Positions 1-9,528 are shown, counted from the first letter of the stretch. The stretch: 33,270 nt of DNA from Thermosynechococcaceae cyanobacterium MS004 (GCA_022402525.1 JAKRSB010000021.1:1-33270), one strand, 5' to 3'. The notes: a model not told the origin generated them from the letters alone. A program made the numbers and translations.

Positions 1-348
1 TATTGGCGCACATACCATTATTGAAAGGAGTCCTACAGAAAAGACTATCAATTTGCCAATTGTCGTTTAACCGGCAAATGTCCTCGTTAACACAATAAAT
101 TTCCGCTAGAGGGGGTGCCCCAAATGTTCACACTGAGGGCACCCAAGGATCCGTTATTGAGCTGTTGCCTTTGCTGACTTAGGCGATCGCCTACGCGGGG
201 TCTTGTCCAGCCCGCTGCCGTTGCCTGAAGTCTTTGTAGGGGAGTTAATAGGATGGTTGAGATAAATAGGGTTTTGTAATAGGTCTGGCTGTTTTTGGGT
301 ACGCTAAGCTTGCTGAATTGAATGCTGGATCCCCTATTTGGGTTTAAG
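1..348. other. Intergenic region upstream of the SWIM gene
   Basis: No gene is supported here. One plus-strand frame is open from the window edge to a TAA at 68-70 and could be the last 22 codons of a gene lying outside the window; I do not recognise the peptide. A perfect 8-bp inverted repeat, GGGTGCCC at 113-120 and GGGCACCC at 137-144, could form a hairpin with a 16-nt loop, but no T run follows it, so it is not a typical terminator. No clear promoter is visible. Confidence 0.4.
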
Positions 349-1698
349 ATGCCATCCGTTTGGACAACTGAGAAAGTCCTGGCCCTTTCGCCTGATGCAA
401 GCTCCAGTAAAAGCGGGCAGCAGTTAGCCAATGCCCAAAAGTGGGGAGCATTAGGGCATAGTGAGGTCGCTCTATGGGGAGAATGCCAAGGTAGCGGCAA
501 ATCCCCTTACCGAACACAGATTGATTTAACGGAACCTGCCTTTCGTTGTAGTTGTCCTAGCCGGAAATTTCCCTGTAAGCACGCCTTGGGGCTGTTTTTG
601 ATTTTTGCGGGTCAGTCTGGAGCCATACCGGAAAGTGAGCCGCCAGACTGGGTGAGAGAATGGCTGGAGAAGCGATCGCAAACATCGCAAAAGAAACAAG
701 AGTCGAAGGCCGAAAAACCCATCGATCCGGTGGCTCAAGCCAAACGCATTGCCCAGCGAGAAGCGAAGGTAACAGCAGGCTTAGCGGAAATGCGTTTATT
801 TTTGCGGGATGTGGTGCGCCAAGGACTTGCTACAGTGCAAACCCAACCCTATAGCTATTGGGATAGAGCAGCAGCAAGGTTGGTGGATGCTCAAGCTCCA
901 GTTTTAGCCAAGCGGATTCGGTCGATGGCAAGTATTCCCCATTCTGGACAAGGGTGGGCAGATCGGCTACTGACTGAATTGGGGAAGCTGCATTTACTTG
1001 TGGAGGGGTATCAGCGCCGAGACAAGTTGCCAGAAACGTTACAGGCGGAACTGCGATCGCAAATTGGCTGGACATTGAAGCAGGATGAACTACTCGGCAT
1101 AGCGGAGCAGTCTGACGGCACCGTCGAGGTTTGTGAGGATTGCTGGCGGGTGTTGGGGCGGCGGGTTATCACAGAAGAGGATTTACAGGTACAGCGCGTA
1201 TGGCTCCAGGGAAAGGAGTCTAAGAGATCGGCTCTGCTGCTGAATTTTGCCCATCGTAGTCAGGCCCTAGAGTGTTTGGCTGTCCCAGGAACCCAATGGC
1301 AGGGCACTCTAGTGTTTTATCCAGGGCTTTACCCGATTCGGGCGGCGCTCAAACATCGGGAGCAGAGCACCGCTTGGACGGAACCGAAGGCTGGGCATCC
1401 CTCGATCGAAGCGGCGATCGCACAGTACGGAATAGCAATGGCTCAAAATCCTTGGCTAGAAACCTTTCCAATGCTGCTCACGGCGGTCATGCCCTACTGG
1501 GAAGGTAAGACCTGTTGCTTGGCGGATGGGGCAGGAGCGCGGGTGGGGCTGGACAGTGGATTTAAGCAGGAATGGATGCTGATGGCCTTGAGTGGTGGGC
1601 ATCCGGTGCAGATTTTTGGTGAGTGGAACGGTAGTACGTTAATGCCCTTAAGTTTAGGGGTGCAGGGCCGTTGGATATCACTGGAGGTGCCATCATGA
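349..1698 (+). CDS. SWIM zinc-finger family protein
   Basis: The protein is 449 aa from the ATG at 349; an in-frame ATG at 322 would add nine residues, but the shorter start gives the usual family opening (W-T-x-E-x-V-L-A-L-x-P-D). A SWIM zinc-binding motif of the form CxC-x6-CxH is visible at C67, C69, C76 and H78, in the context CSCPSRKFPCKH. SWIM domains bind zinc and are thought to contact DNA or proteins. The rest has no motif I recognise. It is the first gene of a five-gene set matching E. coli yehQ/yehL/yehM/yehP, where yehQ is the SWIM member. Its TGA overlaps the next start codon (ATGA), indicating translational coupling. The molecular function of the set is not established. Confidence 0.85.
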   Translation: MPSVWTTEKVLALSPDASSSKSGQQLANAQKWGALGHSEVALWGECQGSGKSPYRTQIDLTEPAFRCSCPSRKFPCKHALGLFLIFAGQSGAIPESEPPDWVREWLEKRSQTSQKKQESKAEKPIDPVAQAKRIAQREAKVTAGLAEMRLFLRDVVRQGLATVQTQPYSYWDRAAARLVDAQAPVLAKRIRSMASIPHSGQGWADRLLTELGKLHLLVEGYQRRDKLPETLQAELRSQIGWTLKQDELLGIAEQSDGTVEVCEDCWRVLGRRVITEEDLQVQRVWLQGKESKRSALLLNFAHRSQALECLAVPGTQWQGTLVFYPGLYPIRAALKHREQSTAWTEPKAGHPSIEAAIAQYGIAMAQNPWLETFPMLLTAVMPYWEGKTCCLADGAGARVGLDSGFKQEWMLMALSGGHPVQIFGEWNGSTLMPLSLGVQGRWISLEVPS

Positions 1699-3347
1699 GC
1701 CAATCTTGGGAAGCCTTAGTATCGGTGGCGCTTCTCGGTACAGATCGCCAAAAAACGCTTCCGGCGATCGCTGAGGGAAATCTCAAAACCCTACTCAATC
1801 AGGTCAATGCAGAGGATGCCGCAGACTGGGTATTAAGCGCGGCTGGAACCTTAGCCGCCTATCAACAGGCAGGGCAAAAACCAGAACAACGAACGGAGCC
1901 TTTACCCGAACCGGCTGCTGCTGAAACGACAGCATTGGCAGAGTCAGACGATCTCCCGTATTTACGGATGATTTTTACTCAAGATTTTCAGCCTGCGCTG
2001 CCGGAATTTTTAACGCTCTTACAGCAAACGGGGCAGTGCATTCCGCCAGAACATTTGCCACAGCTTTTAGATTGGGGACATTTCCATCCTGAAGTGCGAT
2101 TGCCGTTACGGTCTGTGATTGGCCCACGAGGCGAGTGGCTTGCCCGTCTTAACCCAAAGTGGCGCTACGCTCAGGCAACTCCTCAAGCATCCAACCCAGA
2201 AGAATGGAAGGCGCTCTGGGAAACGAGCGATCGCACGGTGCGGCTTAATTTGCTACGGGAGTGGCGGTTGCAAGATTCTACGGCAGCAAGAGAACTGTTA
2301 GCTGCTACCTGGAAACAAGACTCGGCAAAAGATCGCGCTGCATTTTTAGGATGTTTATCCGTAGGGTTATCCCTTGCAGATGAGACGTTTTTGGAGGTTG
2401 GATTGGGCGATCGGAGTAAGGATGTTAAAGCTAGTGCAATTGAGCTTCTGACTAGACTTCCTGATTCTCAATTTAGTCAGGAGATAGCGATAAAAGCCTC
2501 CTCACTTATCCAGTACACGACGATTGAAGGCAAACTTCAAGTGGAAGTCACGCTGCCACAAGCCGATGATCTGCAATGGAAAAACTATGAGTTTAAGGCT
2601 CAATATCCTAGCCGCTTGGTCTCAAAACAGGGCGATCGCGCCAACTTACTGATTCAGATTCTTGAAATTTCGCCCTTGTCAATTTGGGAAAAATTAGGTT
2701 CACCAGAACAGCTCATTCATGAAATTGCCAATCATGACTGGGAATTGCCCTTGATTCAAGGATGGAGCTTAGCGTGCCAGCGGCAACAGAATTTGGTGTG
2801 GGCGCATACCTTGCTGAGATGGTTTGGACAGAATTCATCTTTCCAGCTACATGAGATGGGCGCAGTAGAAATCGTAGCTCAGCTCTTGTCAATATTGCCG
2901 ATAGAAACTCGTTGCCAGTGGGTTACGGCTTGGCTAGAGTCACAGGAATGGAATGAGGGAATCCTTCATTTGCTGTCCAATACATCGTCTAACATCTTGA
3001 ATCCAAGCAGCTATCTAGAGATCCTCAAATTACTGTTGAATACCATACCAGTACCCTGGAGTTTAGCGCTAAGTAAAATCCTTCTCAGTTCAACTCAAAT
3101 TTATTTAAAAGCCTGTAATGCCCAAAATAATCATGCATTATCTCAGGTCAAGTGGGTCGTAGCACATCACCTAAAATCATTGGCTTATAGCCTACATCCC
3201 AGTAGCTTGAATACATTGGAGGTATCCCAACTGCGCCTACTTTATGCAGATCATTTAGAAACTGAATTTGAACAAGTGCTTGAGATTTTAAGATTTCGCC
3301 AACAGATGCATCAATCACTGTTTAACAAAAAAGAAGCATCAGGGTAG
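1695..3347 (+). CDS. DUF5691 family protein
   Basis: The protein is 550 aa from the ATG at 1695. This start is chosen over one 24 nt upstream because GGAGGT lies just before it and it forms an ATGA overlap with the preceding SWIM gene. The N-terminal signature V-A-L-L-G-T-D-R-Q is typical of DUF5691, a family that sits between SWIM and MoxR genes in many bacteria. The sequence is leucine-rich and predicted to be mostly helical, with a HEAT-like look (inference). There is no signal peptide or membrane segment, so it should be cytoplasmic. It probably acts as a scaffold or adaptor for the AAA+/VWA proteins encoded downstream; no catalytic motif is visible. Confidence 0.75.
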   Translation: MSQSWEALVSVALLGTDRQKTLPAIAEGNLKTLLNQVNAEDAADWVLSAAGTLAAYQQAGQKPEQRTEPLPEPAAAETTALAESDDLPYLRMIFTQDFQPALPEFLTLLQQTGQCIPPEHLPQLLDWGHFHPEVRLPLRSVIGPRGEWLARLNPKWRYAQATPQASNPEEWKALWETSDRTVRLNLLREWRLQDSTAARELLAATWKQDSAKDRAAFLGCLSVGLSLADETFLEVGLGDRSKDVKASAIELLTRLPDSQFSQEIAIKASSLIQYTTIEGKLQVEVTLPQADDLQWKNYEFKAQYPSRLVSKQGDRANLLIQILEISPLSIWEKLGSPEQLIHEIANHDWELPLIQGWSLACQRQQNLVWAHTLLRWFGQNSSFQLHEMGAVEIVAQLLSILPIETRCQWVTAWLESQEWNEGILHLLSNTSSNILNPSSYLEILKLLLNTIPVPWSLALSKILLSSTQIYLKACNAQNNHALSQVKWVVAHHLKSLAYSLHPSSLNTLEVSQLRLLYADHLETEFEQVLEILRFRQQMHQSLFNKKEASG

Positions 3348-3402
3348 GTACTCGCTCCCGCAATGACTTTTTACTTACGGATTAATTAGGATTTTTTTTA
3401 AG

Positions 3403-4530
3403 ATGCCTACTAAAGCAAAACAACCTACTTTTAAAACACCAAACTCTCAAGCGGTTCAAGTTCTGCGGCAGCACGCAGAAGTGCAATTCTCCCAAGAGCT
3501 AGAAGAACTGATTAAAACCGATACCCGTCAACGCCCGCCTAACTGGAAACTCTCTCCCTGGGCTGTCGCAACCTACCTCATGGGTGGCACCCTCGACAAC
3601 GGGTTTGTCATTTCACCCAAATACATTGGCAACCGTCGTCTCATAGAAATTGCGATCGCCACCCTCACGACTGATCGCGCCCTGCTACTCTATGGTGTCC
3701 CAGGTACCGCAAAATCATGGGTGTCAGAACATTTGGCAGCGGCGATCACAGGCGACTCCACTCTCCTTATTCAAGGCACCGCAGGTACCAGCGAAGAAGC
3801 CATTCGCTACGGTTGGAACTACGCCAAACTACTAGCAGAAGGCCCCTCTCGTAGTGCGATCGTCCCTAGCCCCCTCATGAATGGCATGGGCGATGGCAAA
3901 ATTGTTCGAGTGGAAGAACTCACCCGCATCCCCGCAGATGTTCAAGACACCCTCATTACGGTTTTGTCTGAAAAAACGTTGCCGATTCCCGAACTCGGTG
4001 AAGAGGTTCAGGCCAATAAAGGGTTCAATATTATTGCGACTGCTAATAACCGCGACAAAGGCGTAAATGACCTCTCCAGCGCCCTTAAGCGTCGCTTTAA
4101 TACCGTCATTTTGCCTGTTCCTGACACCGAAGCCGAAGAAGTTGATATTGTTCAGCAGCGCGTGACAAGCTTAGGTCGTGCCCTAGAACTGCCCATCGAA
4201 GCCCCAGCAGTCGAAGAAATTCGGCGCATCGTCACCATTTTTAGAGAACTGCGAAATGGCGTGACCAGGGATGGCAAAACAAAGCTTAAATCCCCCACCG
4301 GAACCCTCAGCACCGCCGAAGCTATTTCCGTTGTCAGCAGCGGAATGGCTCTTGCTGCTCACTTTGGGGATGGGTCACTTCAGGCAGGAGATTTGATGTC
4401 AGGACTACTTGGCGCTGTGGTTAAAGATCCAGTGCAAGACCTGCTCGTGTGGCGTGAATATCTAGAAACTGTTGTCAAAGAGCGGGATGACTGGAAAGAT
4501 CTGTACCGCGCTAACCGAGATATGAGCTAG
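3403..4530 (+). CDS. MoxR-family AAA+ ATPase (YehL-like)
   Basis: The protein is 375 aa. An intact Walker A loop (GVPGTAKS) ends at K104-S105. The Walker B region reads VRVEELTR, so the usual Asp-Glu pair is Glu-Glu. A sensor-1 stretch ATANNRDKG and an arginine-finger-like ALKRRF follow. MoxR ATPases usually work as chaperones that remodel or load cofactor into partner proteins, in concert with a VWA-domain protein; such a protein is encoded two genes downstream. The 55-bp gap from the DUF5691 gene suggests the same operon. It corresponds to E. coli yehL by family and neighbourhood. The substrate is unknown. Confidence 0.85.
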   Translation: MPTKAKQPTFKTPNSQAVQVLRQHAEVQFSQELEELIKTDTRQRPPNWKLSPWAVATYLMGGTLDNGFVISPKYIGNRRLIEIAIATLTTDRALLLYGVPGTAKSWVSEHLAAAITGDSTLLIQGTAGTSEEAIRYGWNYAKLLAEGPSRSAIVPSPLMNGMGDGKIVRVEELTRIPADVQDTLITVLSEKTLPIPELGEEVQANKGFNIIATANNRDKGVNDLSSALKRRFNTVILPVPDTEAEEVDIVQQRVTSLGRALELPIEAPAVEEIRRIVTIFRELRNGVTRDGKTKLKSPTGTLSTAEAISVVSSGMALAAHFGDGSLQAGDLMSGLLGAVVKDPVQDLLVWREYLETVVKERDDWKDLYRANRDMS

Positions 4531-4575
4531 CAGTACAAATTTTTGAAGGTCTTTAGGTAACAACCCCAATTCTGT

Positions 4576-6915
4576 ATGGCCACTGATTCCAACCTTCATC
4601 TATTTGGTGTTCGCCACCACGGGCCTGGATCGGCCCGTAGCCTTCTGGAAAGCTTACAAGCTCTCCAGCCCGATGTCCTTCTGATTGAAGGGCCACCGGA
4701 GGCAGAATCGATTTTGCCGCTACTCCTCCAGACACAGATGCAGCCACCCGTTGCAATGCTGCTCTATGTGCCAGATACGCCTCATCTCGCAACCTACTAT
4801 CCCCTTGCTAGCTTTTCGCCAGAATGGCAGGCACTCCAGTTTGGGTTGCGGCAGCAAATCCCGATCCGGTTTATGGATTTGCCCCAAAGCCATCAGTTGA
4901 TTGAACTTGCAGAACCCCCAGCAGAAAAAGAGATTGAGGTTGAAACCACTGACTCAGATCGTCCCGAAGGGCTAATTTCCCAAGATCTAACCACAACCCC
5001 TGAGCTAGAAATCCGCCGTGACCCTTTGCGCTGGCTTGCACAGGCTGCTGGATACAGCGACGGCGAACGTTGGTGGGAGCAATTTGTAGAACAGCGTCAG
5101 GACAGCACCGATGTCTTTTCAGGCATCCTAGAAGCCATGACTGCTCTTCGAACTGAAGTTGAATTGCAATATCCCCCCAACGTAGAAAACCCACGAGATC
5201 ACCGGGAAGCCCTTCGCGAAGCCTACATGCGTCAAACCATCCGTCAGGTTCAAAAAGAAGGGTTTACTAAAATTGCCGTTATCTGCGGGGCATGGCACGC
5301 ACCTGCCTTGGTCCCGCCTCTCGCCGCCGCCAAAGCTGATGCCGCTCTCCTGAAAGGATTACCGAAAGCGAAGGTATCTGCCACTTGGGTACCTTGGACC
5401 TACGAACGCCTCACCTACCAGAGTGGTTACGGAGCAGGGGTGGAATCCCCTGGCTGGTATGAACACCTATGGGAAGTGAGCGAAAGCCTAGCTTCCCAAC
5501 AAAAGTCCGCACCAAGAATCCGCCCTTCAGAGCGATGGCTCGTTAAAATTGCGCGTCTCCTGCGAACTAAGGATTTAGATGCATCCTCCGCCAGCGTCAT
5601 CGAAGCTGTCCGCATGGCAGAAGCCCTTGCCGCCCTGCGGGATCATACTGCCCCTGGCCTTACCGAACTAAACGAAGCTGTTCAATCCGTTCTCTGCTTC
5701 GGGGATGCAACCCCCATGCAGTTAATTCAGCGTCAGCTCATGGTGGGCGATCGCCTCGGCACCGTGCCTGATGAAACCCCAATGGTACCGCTTCAGCAAG
5801 ATTTAAGACATCTCCAGCAACGGTTGCGTCTCAAGCCAGAAGCGCTAGACAAAGCGTTAGTGCTGGATTTACGAAAAGAAATGGACTTGGGGCGCTCTCT
5901 ACTGCTCCATCGTCTCAAATTGCTGAATATTTCCTGGGGGGAAATCACAGAAGTCAGTGGCAAAGGAACCTTCAAAGAAAAATGGATACTTCGGTGGCGA
6001 CCAGAATTAGAAATTGCCCTCATTGAAGCCGGACGCTGGGGTAACACCATTGAAACTGCTGCAACTGCATTTGCCTGTGATCAAGCCACTCAATCCACCC
6101 AACTCCCTCCTCTAACTGCACTTTTAGAACAAGTTTTGCTGGCCACCTTATCGGCTGCGGTTTGTCACGTCATGCAAAGGTTGCAAGCAGAAGCGGCAAT
6201 TGCCAGTGATCTGATTCACCTCATGGCTGCGATTCCGCCTCTGGCCAATGTGTTGCGCTACAGCGATGTACGCCAGACAGATGTGGGCACCCTCACCCAT
6301 GTTGTAGATGGTTTGATGGCCCGAATCTGTATTGGTCTGCCCAGCGCTTGTGCCTCCCTAGACGATGATGCTGCTGATCAAATGCTCGGCTATATGGTTC
6401 AGACCCATCACGCCATTAAGCTTTTACAGGAAGAATGTCACTATCACGAATGGATGGCCGTGTTAGTGCGTTTAATGAATCAGGCACAACTTCATGGTCT
6501 ACTTGCCGGACGTTGCTGTCGGCTCCTGCTAGATGAAGGCCAGATCAAGGGTACTGAAGCCGCTCAAAGCTTAAACCTTGCGCTTTCTCGTGCCGTTGAA
6601 CCCGCCCATGGTGCTGTTTGGATTGAAGGCTTTTTGCAAGGGAGTGGTCTTTTGCTCCTCCATGACAAAGAAATCTGGAGTGTTTTGGACCAGTGGATTA
6701 CAGAACTTCCTGCTGAAGATTTTATTGCCTTGTTACCGCTTTTACGTCGCACTTTTGCGGCTTTCACTGCAGCGGAACGTCGTCAAATGGCTCAACGGGT
6801 CAAGCATGGAGCGATAGAAAACAAGACAAGGACTGTAACCAATCTAGACGGCGATCGCGCTTCTTTGGCCTTGCCCCTCGTCGCCCAACTATTAGGACTG
6901 GACTTTACCTCATGA
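4576..6915 (+). CDS. DUF5682 family protein (YehM-like)
   Basis: The protein is 779 aa, near full length for the family. It begins with the hallmark HLFGVRHHGPGSA followed by an LLIEGPPEA motif, and carries an ICGAWHAPAL stretch near residue 236. These His- and Glu-containing motifs resemble those of the TraB/TIKI/EreA-like enzymes, so a metal-dependent hydrolase fold is possible (inference). The C-terminal half is helical and leucine-rich. There is no signal peptide. It follows the MoxR gene by 45 bp and overlaps the VWA gene by 4 bp (ATGA), so the products are probably made in fixed ratio. It is the counterpart of E. coli YehM. No clear Shine-Dalgarno precedes the start, but the N-terminal motif fixes it closely. 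Confidence 0.8.
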   Translation: MATDSNLHLFGVRHHGPGSARSLLESLQALQPDVLLIEGPPEAESILPLLLQTQMQPPVAMLLYVPDTPHLATYYPLASFSPEWQALQFGLRQQIPIRFMDLPQSHQLIELAEPPAEKEIEVETTDSDRPEGLISQDLTTTPELEIRRDPLRWLAQAAGYSDGERWWEQFVEQRQDSTDVFSGILEAMTALRTEVELQYPPNVENPRDHREALREAYMRQTIRQVQKEGFTKIAVICGAWHAPALVPPLAAAKADAALLKGLPKAKVSATWVPWTYERLTYQSGYGAGVESPGWYEHLWEVSESLASQQKSAPRIRPSERWLVKIARLLRTKDLDASSASVIEAVRMAEALAALRDHTAPGLTELNEAVQSVLCFGDATPMQLIQRQLMVGDRLGTVPDETPMVPLQQDLRHLQQRLRLKPEALDKALVLDLRKEMDLGRSLLLHRLKLLNISWGEITEVSGKGTFKEKWILRWRPELEIALIEAGRWGNTIETAATAFACDQATQSTQLPPLTALLEQVLLATLSAAVCHVMQRLQAEAAIASDLIHLMAAIPPLANVLRYSDVRQTDVGTLTHVVDGLMARICIGLPSACASLDDDAADQMLGYMVQTHHAIKLLQEECHYHEWMAVLVRLMNQAQLHGLLAGRCCRLLLDEGQIKGTEAAQSLNLALSRAVEPAHGAVWIEGFLQGSGLLLLHDKEIWSVLDQWITELPAEDFIALLPLLRRTFAAFTAAERRQMAQRVKHGAIENKTRTVTNLDGDRASLALPLVAQLLGLDFTS

Positions 6916-8084
6916 CAGATTCAGAAAACCATCGTCGCTGGCGACTCATTCTAGGGAGTGCAGATAGTTCGGGGCCTGGAGGAACGGATCATGCTGGCAT
7001 CACCCTTGTAGGGGAGGATCTGAGTATGGATCAGGCATTAGCTGCGCTTTACAATACCGATGAAAAGCGAACGGGTGGCTTAGAGGGTTCTTCCCCACGG
7101 GTTGCCCGATGGCTAGGGGATATCCGTAAATACTTTCCCAGTTCCGTTGTGCGGATTATGCAGCAGGATGCATTAGAACGTCTAAACCTTCAACGGATGT
7201 TGCTAGAGCCAGAACTGCTAGAAGCCATTGAACCTGATGTCCATCTTGTGGCAAATCTACTGTCCTTGAGTCGGGTAATGCCCAGTAAGACGAAGGATAC
7301 AGCTCGACTAGTCGTGCAGCGAGTGGTTAACGAACTGTTGCAGAAACTGCAAAATCCTATGCAGCAGGCCGTCATGGGAAGTCTTAACCGTGCAATTCGT
7401 AACCGTAGACCACGCCATAATGAAATTGACTGGCATCGAACAATTCGAGCTAATTTGCGGCACTATCAGCCCCAATACCGCACGATTATTCCTGAAACAC
7501 GCATAGGATATGGACGCAAACGCTCTGCCCTGCGAGATATTGTGCTCTGCGTGGATCAAAGCGGATCGATGGCAACTTCAGTTGTGTATGCCAGTATTTT
7601 TGCAGCAGTGTTGGCTTCGCTCCCAGCGGTCAGTACAAAATTGGTGGTGTTTGATACGGTCATTGTCGATCTCACGGATCTGCTGCAAGATCCAGTCGAT
7701 GTATTGTTTGGCACTCAGCTAGGTGGTGGGACAGATATCAATCAAGCCCTGAGTTATTGCCAAGGGTTAATCCGCCAACCTCAAGAAACTATCCTAGTGC
7801 TTATTAGTGACCTTTATGAAGGCGGCAATGCGACAGAAATGCTTAAGCGCGCAGCAACATTAGTTAATTCTGGTGTTCAAGTGATTACTTTACTTGCGCT
7901 CAATGATGATGGTGCCCCCTGCTTTGATCATCACCATGCTGCTCAATTTGCGGCTTTAGGAATTCCCGTATTTGCCTGTACCCCTGATAAGTTTGCAGAC
8001 CTGATGGCAGCTGTGATTCGGCAACAGGACATTACTCAATGGGCAGCTAAGGAAGAGATTGTGACAGCTCGCCAAGAATCCTAA
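6912..8084 (+). CDS. von Willebrand factor A domain protein (YehP-like)
   Basis: The protein is 390 aa. The C-terminal half holds a VWA domain with a complete metal-ion-dependent adhesion site: D215-x-S217-x-S219 (DQSGS), a downstream GGGTDI threonine loop and an Asp in LISDLYEG. VWA proteins encoded next to MoxR ATPases usually present or hold the client protein for remodelling. The N-terminal ~200 residues are helical and basic around the NRRPRHNEI segment. The start overlaps the DUF5682 stop (ATGA). This is the last gene of the five-gene set; no obvious terminator follows. It corresponds to E. coli yehP. Confidence 0.85.
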   Translation: MTDSENHRRWRLILGSADSSGPGGTDHAGITLVGEDLSMDQALAALYNTDEKRTGGLEGSSPRVARWLGDIRKYFPSSVVRIMQQDALERLNLQRMLLEPELLEAIEPDVHLVANLLSLSRVMPSKTKDTARLVVQRVVNELLQKLQNPMQQAVMGSLNRAIRNRRPRHNEIDWHRTIRANLRHYQPQYRTIIPETRIGYGRKRSALRDIVLCVDQSGSMATSVVYASIFAAVLASLPAVSTKLVVFDTVIVDLTDLLQDPVDVLFGTQLGGGTDINQALSYCQGLIRQPQETILVLISDLYEGGNATEMLKRAATLVNSGVQVITLLALNDDGAPCFDHHHAAQFAALGIPVFACTPDKFADLMAAVIRQQDITQWAAKEEIVTARQES

Positions 8085-8121
8085 AGTCAGGCTCTATCTG
8101 AATCGCTTTCATTGGCTCACC

Positions 8122-8565
8122 TTCAGCGAACACTCACTCATTGGACACTCCATCAGCGACCTGCGAATGGGCGGCTCAAACTCCGTAATGCCAAACTTCT
8201 CCCCCACCACCGTTAGGACATTTCGTAAATACTCATTCACCTGGCGATTGGTCATGCCCAGGCAATGCACAGGGGCGACCTCCGCCAGCTTTTGATTTCC
8301 CTGCTAGACCGCCACAGCGATCGCATGGAGATGGGCATCCTGCCGATTCTCTCAAAACAGATAGAGCAGCGCCACAGAGGGAGCCTGCACCGAAACGAAT
8401 CTTTTCTCTCTCGCCTCGGCCGCTTGCCCTGCCATTCTCCCAGGCAACCGAAAGAGCCAAGTCTAACCTTGGGCTATGGCGAGAGAGCTGGCCGAGGCTT
8501 GTGCGGTGGCGAAGCGTAGGAAAGGCGATCGCCCTAACCCCTGCTGTGCCCTCGTCTGCTTCAGC
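8122..8565 (-). pseudogene. Degenerate gene copy A (paired with 10149-10592)
   Basis: On the minus strand this tract reads as a broken protein ending in a conserved-looking tail (GMTNRQVNEYLRNVLTVVGE, then a CPMSEC motif). In-frame stops interrupt it at the positions matching LLYLF-stop-ENRQDAHLHA and AVAV-stop-QGNQKLA. The same sequence, diverged but clearly alignable over about 444 bp, recurs at 10149-10592, where it is also broken. I do not recognise the protein family. The segment occupies most of the gap between the VWA gene and the VF530 gene and holds nothing else I can support. Confidence 0.6.
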
Positions 8566-8568
8566 CCC

Positions 8569-8987
8569 AGCAAAGTCGAATTTGGGTGCCGAGGTGAATG
8601 TGAGCTGCCGCTTTACCAACTCAGTCAGAATTTTTACTGAAGGTCTTGAGGTATAGCTCTTCAACCTTATTCCTAGCCCAAGGGGTTTGTCTAAGGAACC
8701 TCAAGCTGGACTTGATACTTGGGTCACGAGTAAAGCATCCGATATTGATGATTTTTCCCAATTCAACCCAACCGAGATGTTCAACTAACTGAGTGAGAAT
8801 CATCTCTAGCGTGATTCCATGCAAAGGATTATTGGGCTGCTTATTTTCCAAATGCTTTCGCGGTTATCCAAAAGTGCTGTGTATCAAATCTACCGCATGG
8901 CGCACGTTACATCTGGCAAATCATAAGTCCTAGCGCTTTTCTCCAGCAACAGTCTCAGCAAAGCCGAAGCAGGGTGCCGGAGGGGTG
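8569..8987. repeat. Imperfect direct repeats flanking the VF530 gene
   Basis: AGCAAAG(T/C)CGAA followed by GGGTGCCG and AGG occurs at 8569-8594 and again at 8957-8985. The two copies bracket the VF530 gene. Sequence matching the outer part of the paired tract (8960-9056 with 10633-10730) resumes after the right-hand copy, as though a segment carrying VF530 was inserted into, or recombined within, an older duplicated region. Confidence 0.45.
8621..8851 (-). CDS. VF530-family (DUF2132) DNA-binding protein
   Basis: The protein is 76 aa and matches the VF530 family along its length: [18 protein letters not shown] near the start, then CFTRDPS, SLRFLR and [14 protein letters not shown]530 proteins are small double-stranded-DNA-binding proteins of uncertain role. 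The start codon is TTG, because an in-frame TAA lies five codons upstream and no ATG precedes the conserved region. The gene stands alone on the minus strand between imperfect direct repeats and is bordered by pseudogene tracts, so it may have arrived with them. Confidence 0.85.
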   Translation of the reverse strand: MENKQPNNPLHGITLEMILTQLVEHLGWVELGKIINIGCFTRDPSIKSSLRFLRQTPWARNKVEELYLKTFSKNSD

Positions 8988-9063
8988 GTCATTTCTGGCA
9001 AAGCTACCGTAGAGCGATCGCCCATCTCAGGCAAAAGCGATCACCCTTCATTCGCCTGCCGCC
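8852..9063. other. Spacer with degenerate repeat matching 10633-10730
   Basis: This stretch contains no gene. From about 8960 to 9056 it resembles 10633-10730: both share GGGTG, GGTCATT, GGCAAAGCTA, GCGATCGCCCA and TCCTTCA-like blocks in the same order, which extends the duplicated tract described at 8122 and 10149. Confidence 0.45.
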
Positions 9064-9528
9064 TCATCCGCTGACTAGGCGTGATTCCAGAGCTGACTCA
9101 TTGAAGAATCTTCCCTCATCTAACTCATTCGAGGCTTGGGTCACTTGATAGGCCCATTCTTGAGCGCGAAGTTGAAAAGAATCCTCCATGATCCTGGTTG
9201 AGTACTCAAAATCGTTCCAGTGCAGCGTGACAAACTCATGCAGCTCAAACCTTGGTGCCGGAACTTGGATTTTCTCAGTCATTGAAGTAAACCAACCTGG
9301 GCACTCTCGGCCACATAAAAGCCCCCGTGTTGCTCCAGCCCAAACCCACCCAGCAGCCCAGCTAGTCCAGAGCGCCTGACCTGCCACCCTGAACTGCTCC
9401 TTCTGGGTCAGCCCCAGCAACGCCGGATCAAGCGATCGCCAAAGCTGCCGTAAGTCCGCGACCTCCGGCTCAGCCAAGGCTTGGGCGAGAGCGCTTTGAA
9501 AGTCCAGCTCCAGTTGAATCGCTTTCAT
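9064..9528 (-). CDS. Conserved hypothetical protein
   Basis: The protein is 154 aa from the ATG at 9528; a longer reading frame continues to 9564, but its extra residues look like sequence from the overlapping toxin gene. It opens with MKAIQLELDF. The middle is rich in Trp and Ala (QALWTSWAAGWVWAGATRG) and the C-terminal half is acidic (HEFVTLHWNDFEY, QASNELDEGRFF). I do not recognise a named family and assign no function. Its 5' end overlaps the 3' end of the MazF-like gene by 59 nt in another frame, so co-transcription is likely. A decayed relative of the Trp-rich part is visible near 12130-12240. Confidence 0.55.
   Translation of the reverse strand: MKAIQLELDFQSALAQALAEPEVADLRQLWRSLDPALLGLTQKEQFRVAGQALWTSWAAGWVWAGATRGLLCGRECPGWFTSMTEKIQVPAPRFELHEFVTLHWNDFEYSTRIMEDSFQLRAQEWAYQVTQASNELDEGRFFNESALESRLVSG

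Noticed and set aside
2-70. C-terminal end of a gene entering from the left
   Set aside because: Only 22 codons with no recognisable family; an open frame this short can occur by chance.
87-500. 137-residue minus-strand open frame
   Set aside because: It overlaps the start of the SWIM gene and its translation has no protein-like features.
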